A stretch of 6,001 nt of DNA from Rhodobacterales bacterium CG2_30_65_12 (GTDB lineage Bacteria; Pseudomonadota; Alphaproteobacteria; Rhodobacterales; Rhodobacteraceae), in assembly GCA_001873585.1 (NCBI GenBank), contig MNZL01000172.1, positions 1-6,001 on the forward strand, in the 5' to 3' direction. This document shows positions 5,078-6,001 of this stretch, one piece after another. The notes beneath the pieces were generated by a model, which made no database searches, was not told where the DNA came from, and worked only from the letters and a program-made list of their open reading frames with translations. How positions within the stretch are numbered: the stretch's first letter is position 1; every line of letters begins with the position of its first letter. Made by a program: the position numbers and the translations under genes.

Positions 5078-5818
5078 TCAGATACAGCGCCCGCCGTCCA
5101 CCTCCAGCCCCACGCCGGTGATCATGCTGGCCTCATCCGAGCACAGGAAGGCGGCGGCGTTGCCCATGTCTTCGGGCGTCGAAAACCGCCCGAGCGGGAT
5201 GGTGGCGAGAAACTTCGCGCGGATCTCCGGCGTGTCTTGCCCCATGAAACTTTGCAAAAGCGGCGTCTCGCCCGCCACCGGCAGGATCGCGTTCACCCGC
5301 ACACCATGCGGCGCAAGCTCCACCGCCATCGACTTTGTCGCCGTCAACACCCAGCCCTTCGAGGCATTATACCATGAGAGATTGGGCCTCGGCGAGATCG
5401 CGGCGGTGGAGGAAACGTTGAGGATCGCCCCGGTGCCCGCCGCCTTCATCACCGGCACGAAAGCGCGCGCGGTGAGGTAGACCGACTTCGCGTTCACTGC
5501 CAGCACGCGGTCAAACTCGTCTTCCTCGATCGCCTCCATGGCTCCCGGCAGGTGGGTGATCCCGGCGTTGTTCACGAGGATGTCGATCCGCCCGAACGCC
5601 TCCAGCGCGGCATGGGCGAGCGCGCGCACCGAGGCCGATTGCGATACGTCCACCGGCATCTCGATCGCGTCGATCTCCTGCGCAATCGCGCGCGCGGCGT
5701 CTTCGTTGATGTCGGCCACGCACACCCGCGCGCCTTCTGCGGCAAACTTGCGGGCGATCCCGGCACCGAAGCCCGAGCCAGCGCCGGTGACGATGGCGGT
5801 CTTGGCATGCAGTCTCAT
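5078..5818 (-). CDS. SDR family NAD-dependent oxidoreductase
   Basis: The 246-residue classical short-chain dehydrogenase/reductase is full length. It shows TGAGSGFG (11-18) for dinucleotide binding, Asp36 (VCVADINED) after the second strand, which favours NAD(H) over NADP(H), and DV at 57-58. The core also has NNAG (83-86), Asn109 (AVNAK), Ser137 (NVSS), Tyr150 and Lys154 (YNASK). These make the complete Asn-Ser-Tyr-Lys tetrad. The C-terminus GLEVDGGRCI resembles FabG- and 2,3-butanediol/glucose-dehydrogenase-like members. The substrate, an alcohol or ketone, cannot be read from sequence. The frame is open further upstream, to an ATG at 5986. ATG 5818 is preferred because the fold begins there (MRLHAKTAIVTG) and GGGAG (5826-5830) lies 7 bases before it. 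Moreover, the upstream stretch codes for another protein in a different frame. Probably cotranscribed with that gene, 34 bases upstream. Confidence 0.92.
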   Translation of the reverse strand: MRLHAKTAIVTGAGSGFGAGIARKFAAEGARVCVADINEDAARAIAQEIDAIEMPVDVSQSASVRALAHAALEAFGRIDILVNNAGITHLPGAMEAIEEDEFDRVLAVNAKSVYLTARAFVPVMKAAGTGAILNVSSTAAISPRPNLSWYNASKGWVLTATKSMAVELAPHGVRVNAILPVAGETPLLQSFMGQDTPEIRAKFLATIPLGRFSTPEDMGNAAAFLCSDEASMITGVGLEVDGGRCI

Positions 5819-5852
5819 TACGTCTCTCCCTTTGCGCCGAGCCTGCACCCGG

Positions 5853-6001
5853 TCACGGCCCGGGGCAAGCCCAGACCACCCGGTCAAGCCCGGCGAAACG
5901 GCGGAAGCGGTCGAGCTCCGCCTCGATCCGCGCCGCCCGGGCGCGCGAGGGCCGAAGCCCCGGCTCGGGCCAGTAGCCGGCAACACAGAGCGCGCCCGCC
6001 G
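5853..6001 (-). CDS. C-terminal end of a protein running off the right edge, possibly YcaQ-like
   Basis: A frame open from the right edge to TGA at 5853-5855 gives 48 residues: AGALCVAGYWPEPGLRPSRA, then RAARIEAELDRFRRFAGLDR, then VVWACPGP. The middle is a good amphipathic helix and the codons have the GC3 bias of the neighbours, unlike the two other minus-strand frames, which read as Arg/Gly/Pro-rich shadow. The pattern, a strand ending in EPG, then a helix, then GLDRVVWA, recalls the C-terminus of winged-helix DNA glycosylases of the YcaQ type (crosslink repair). I rely on memory for that match, so it is tentative. The gene ends 34 bases before the SDR gene on the same strand, with no terminator between, suggesting one transcript. 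Confidence 0.55.
   Translation of the reverse strand, partial: AGALCVAGYWPEPGLRPSRARAARIEAELDRFRRFAGLDRVVWACPGP

Noticed and set aside
5819..5986. N-terminal extension of the SDR to ATG 5986
   Set aside because: The 56 extra residues are low-complexity Arg/Gly/Pro/Ser. The SDR fold and a good ribosome site begin at 5818, and another gene's end occupies the stretch in a different frame.

Overview
The window is GC-rich DNA (roughly two thirds G+C by eye) with strong G/C preference at third codon positions. It looks like a chromosomal piece of an alphaproteobacterium, most likely of the Rhodobacter/Roseobacter group (Rhodobacterales). That placement rests on codon style, on the kinds of proteins present, on an FnrL-type site, and on GC-rich hairpin elements followed by a TATTT motif between genes. 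It is an inference, not a database result. I see no mobile element, CRISPR array, rRNA or tRNA.

Layout, left to right. Positions 1-231 hold no gene I can support, but they contain palindromes and a folded GC-rich element just past the end of gabD. Positions 232-1710 (minus) encode a complete succinate-semialdehyde dehydrogenase (gabD). Fifty bases away and divergent is an alpha/beta hydrolase of kynurenine-formamidase type (1761-2558, plus), followed after 49 bases by a secreted cysteine-rich protein of unknown function (2608-3393, plus). That gene converges head-on, with no spacer, on a small secreted protein of unknown function (3394-3951, minus). Upstream of it, on the same strand, are a P1-family (S58) peptidase/amidohydrolase (4017-5009), a short-chain dehydrogenase (5078-5818) and the C-terminal end of a further gene running off the right edge (5853-6001), possibly a YcaQ-like DNA glycosylase.

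The minus-strand run from 6001 down to 3394 has gaps of 34, 68 and 65 bases and could be one transcript. A near-consensus FNR-type box overlapping the peptidase stop codon suggests the last gene also has its own oxygen-responsive promoter. Functionally the window is ordinary housekeeping and catabolism: an aldehyde dehydrogenase, an SDR, a hydrolase, an amidohydrolase and two exported unknowns. I see no phage-defence or other dedicated novel multi-gene system. The points most worth checking are the FNR-type promoter, the apparent internal duplication in the cysteine-rich protein, and the repeated hairpin-TATTT intergenic element.
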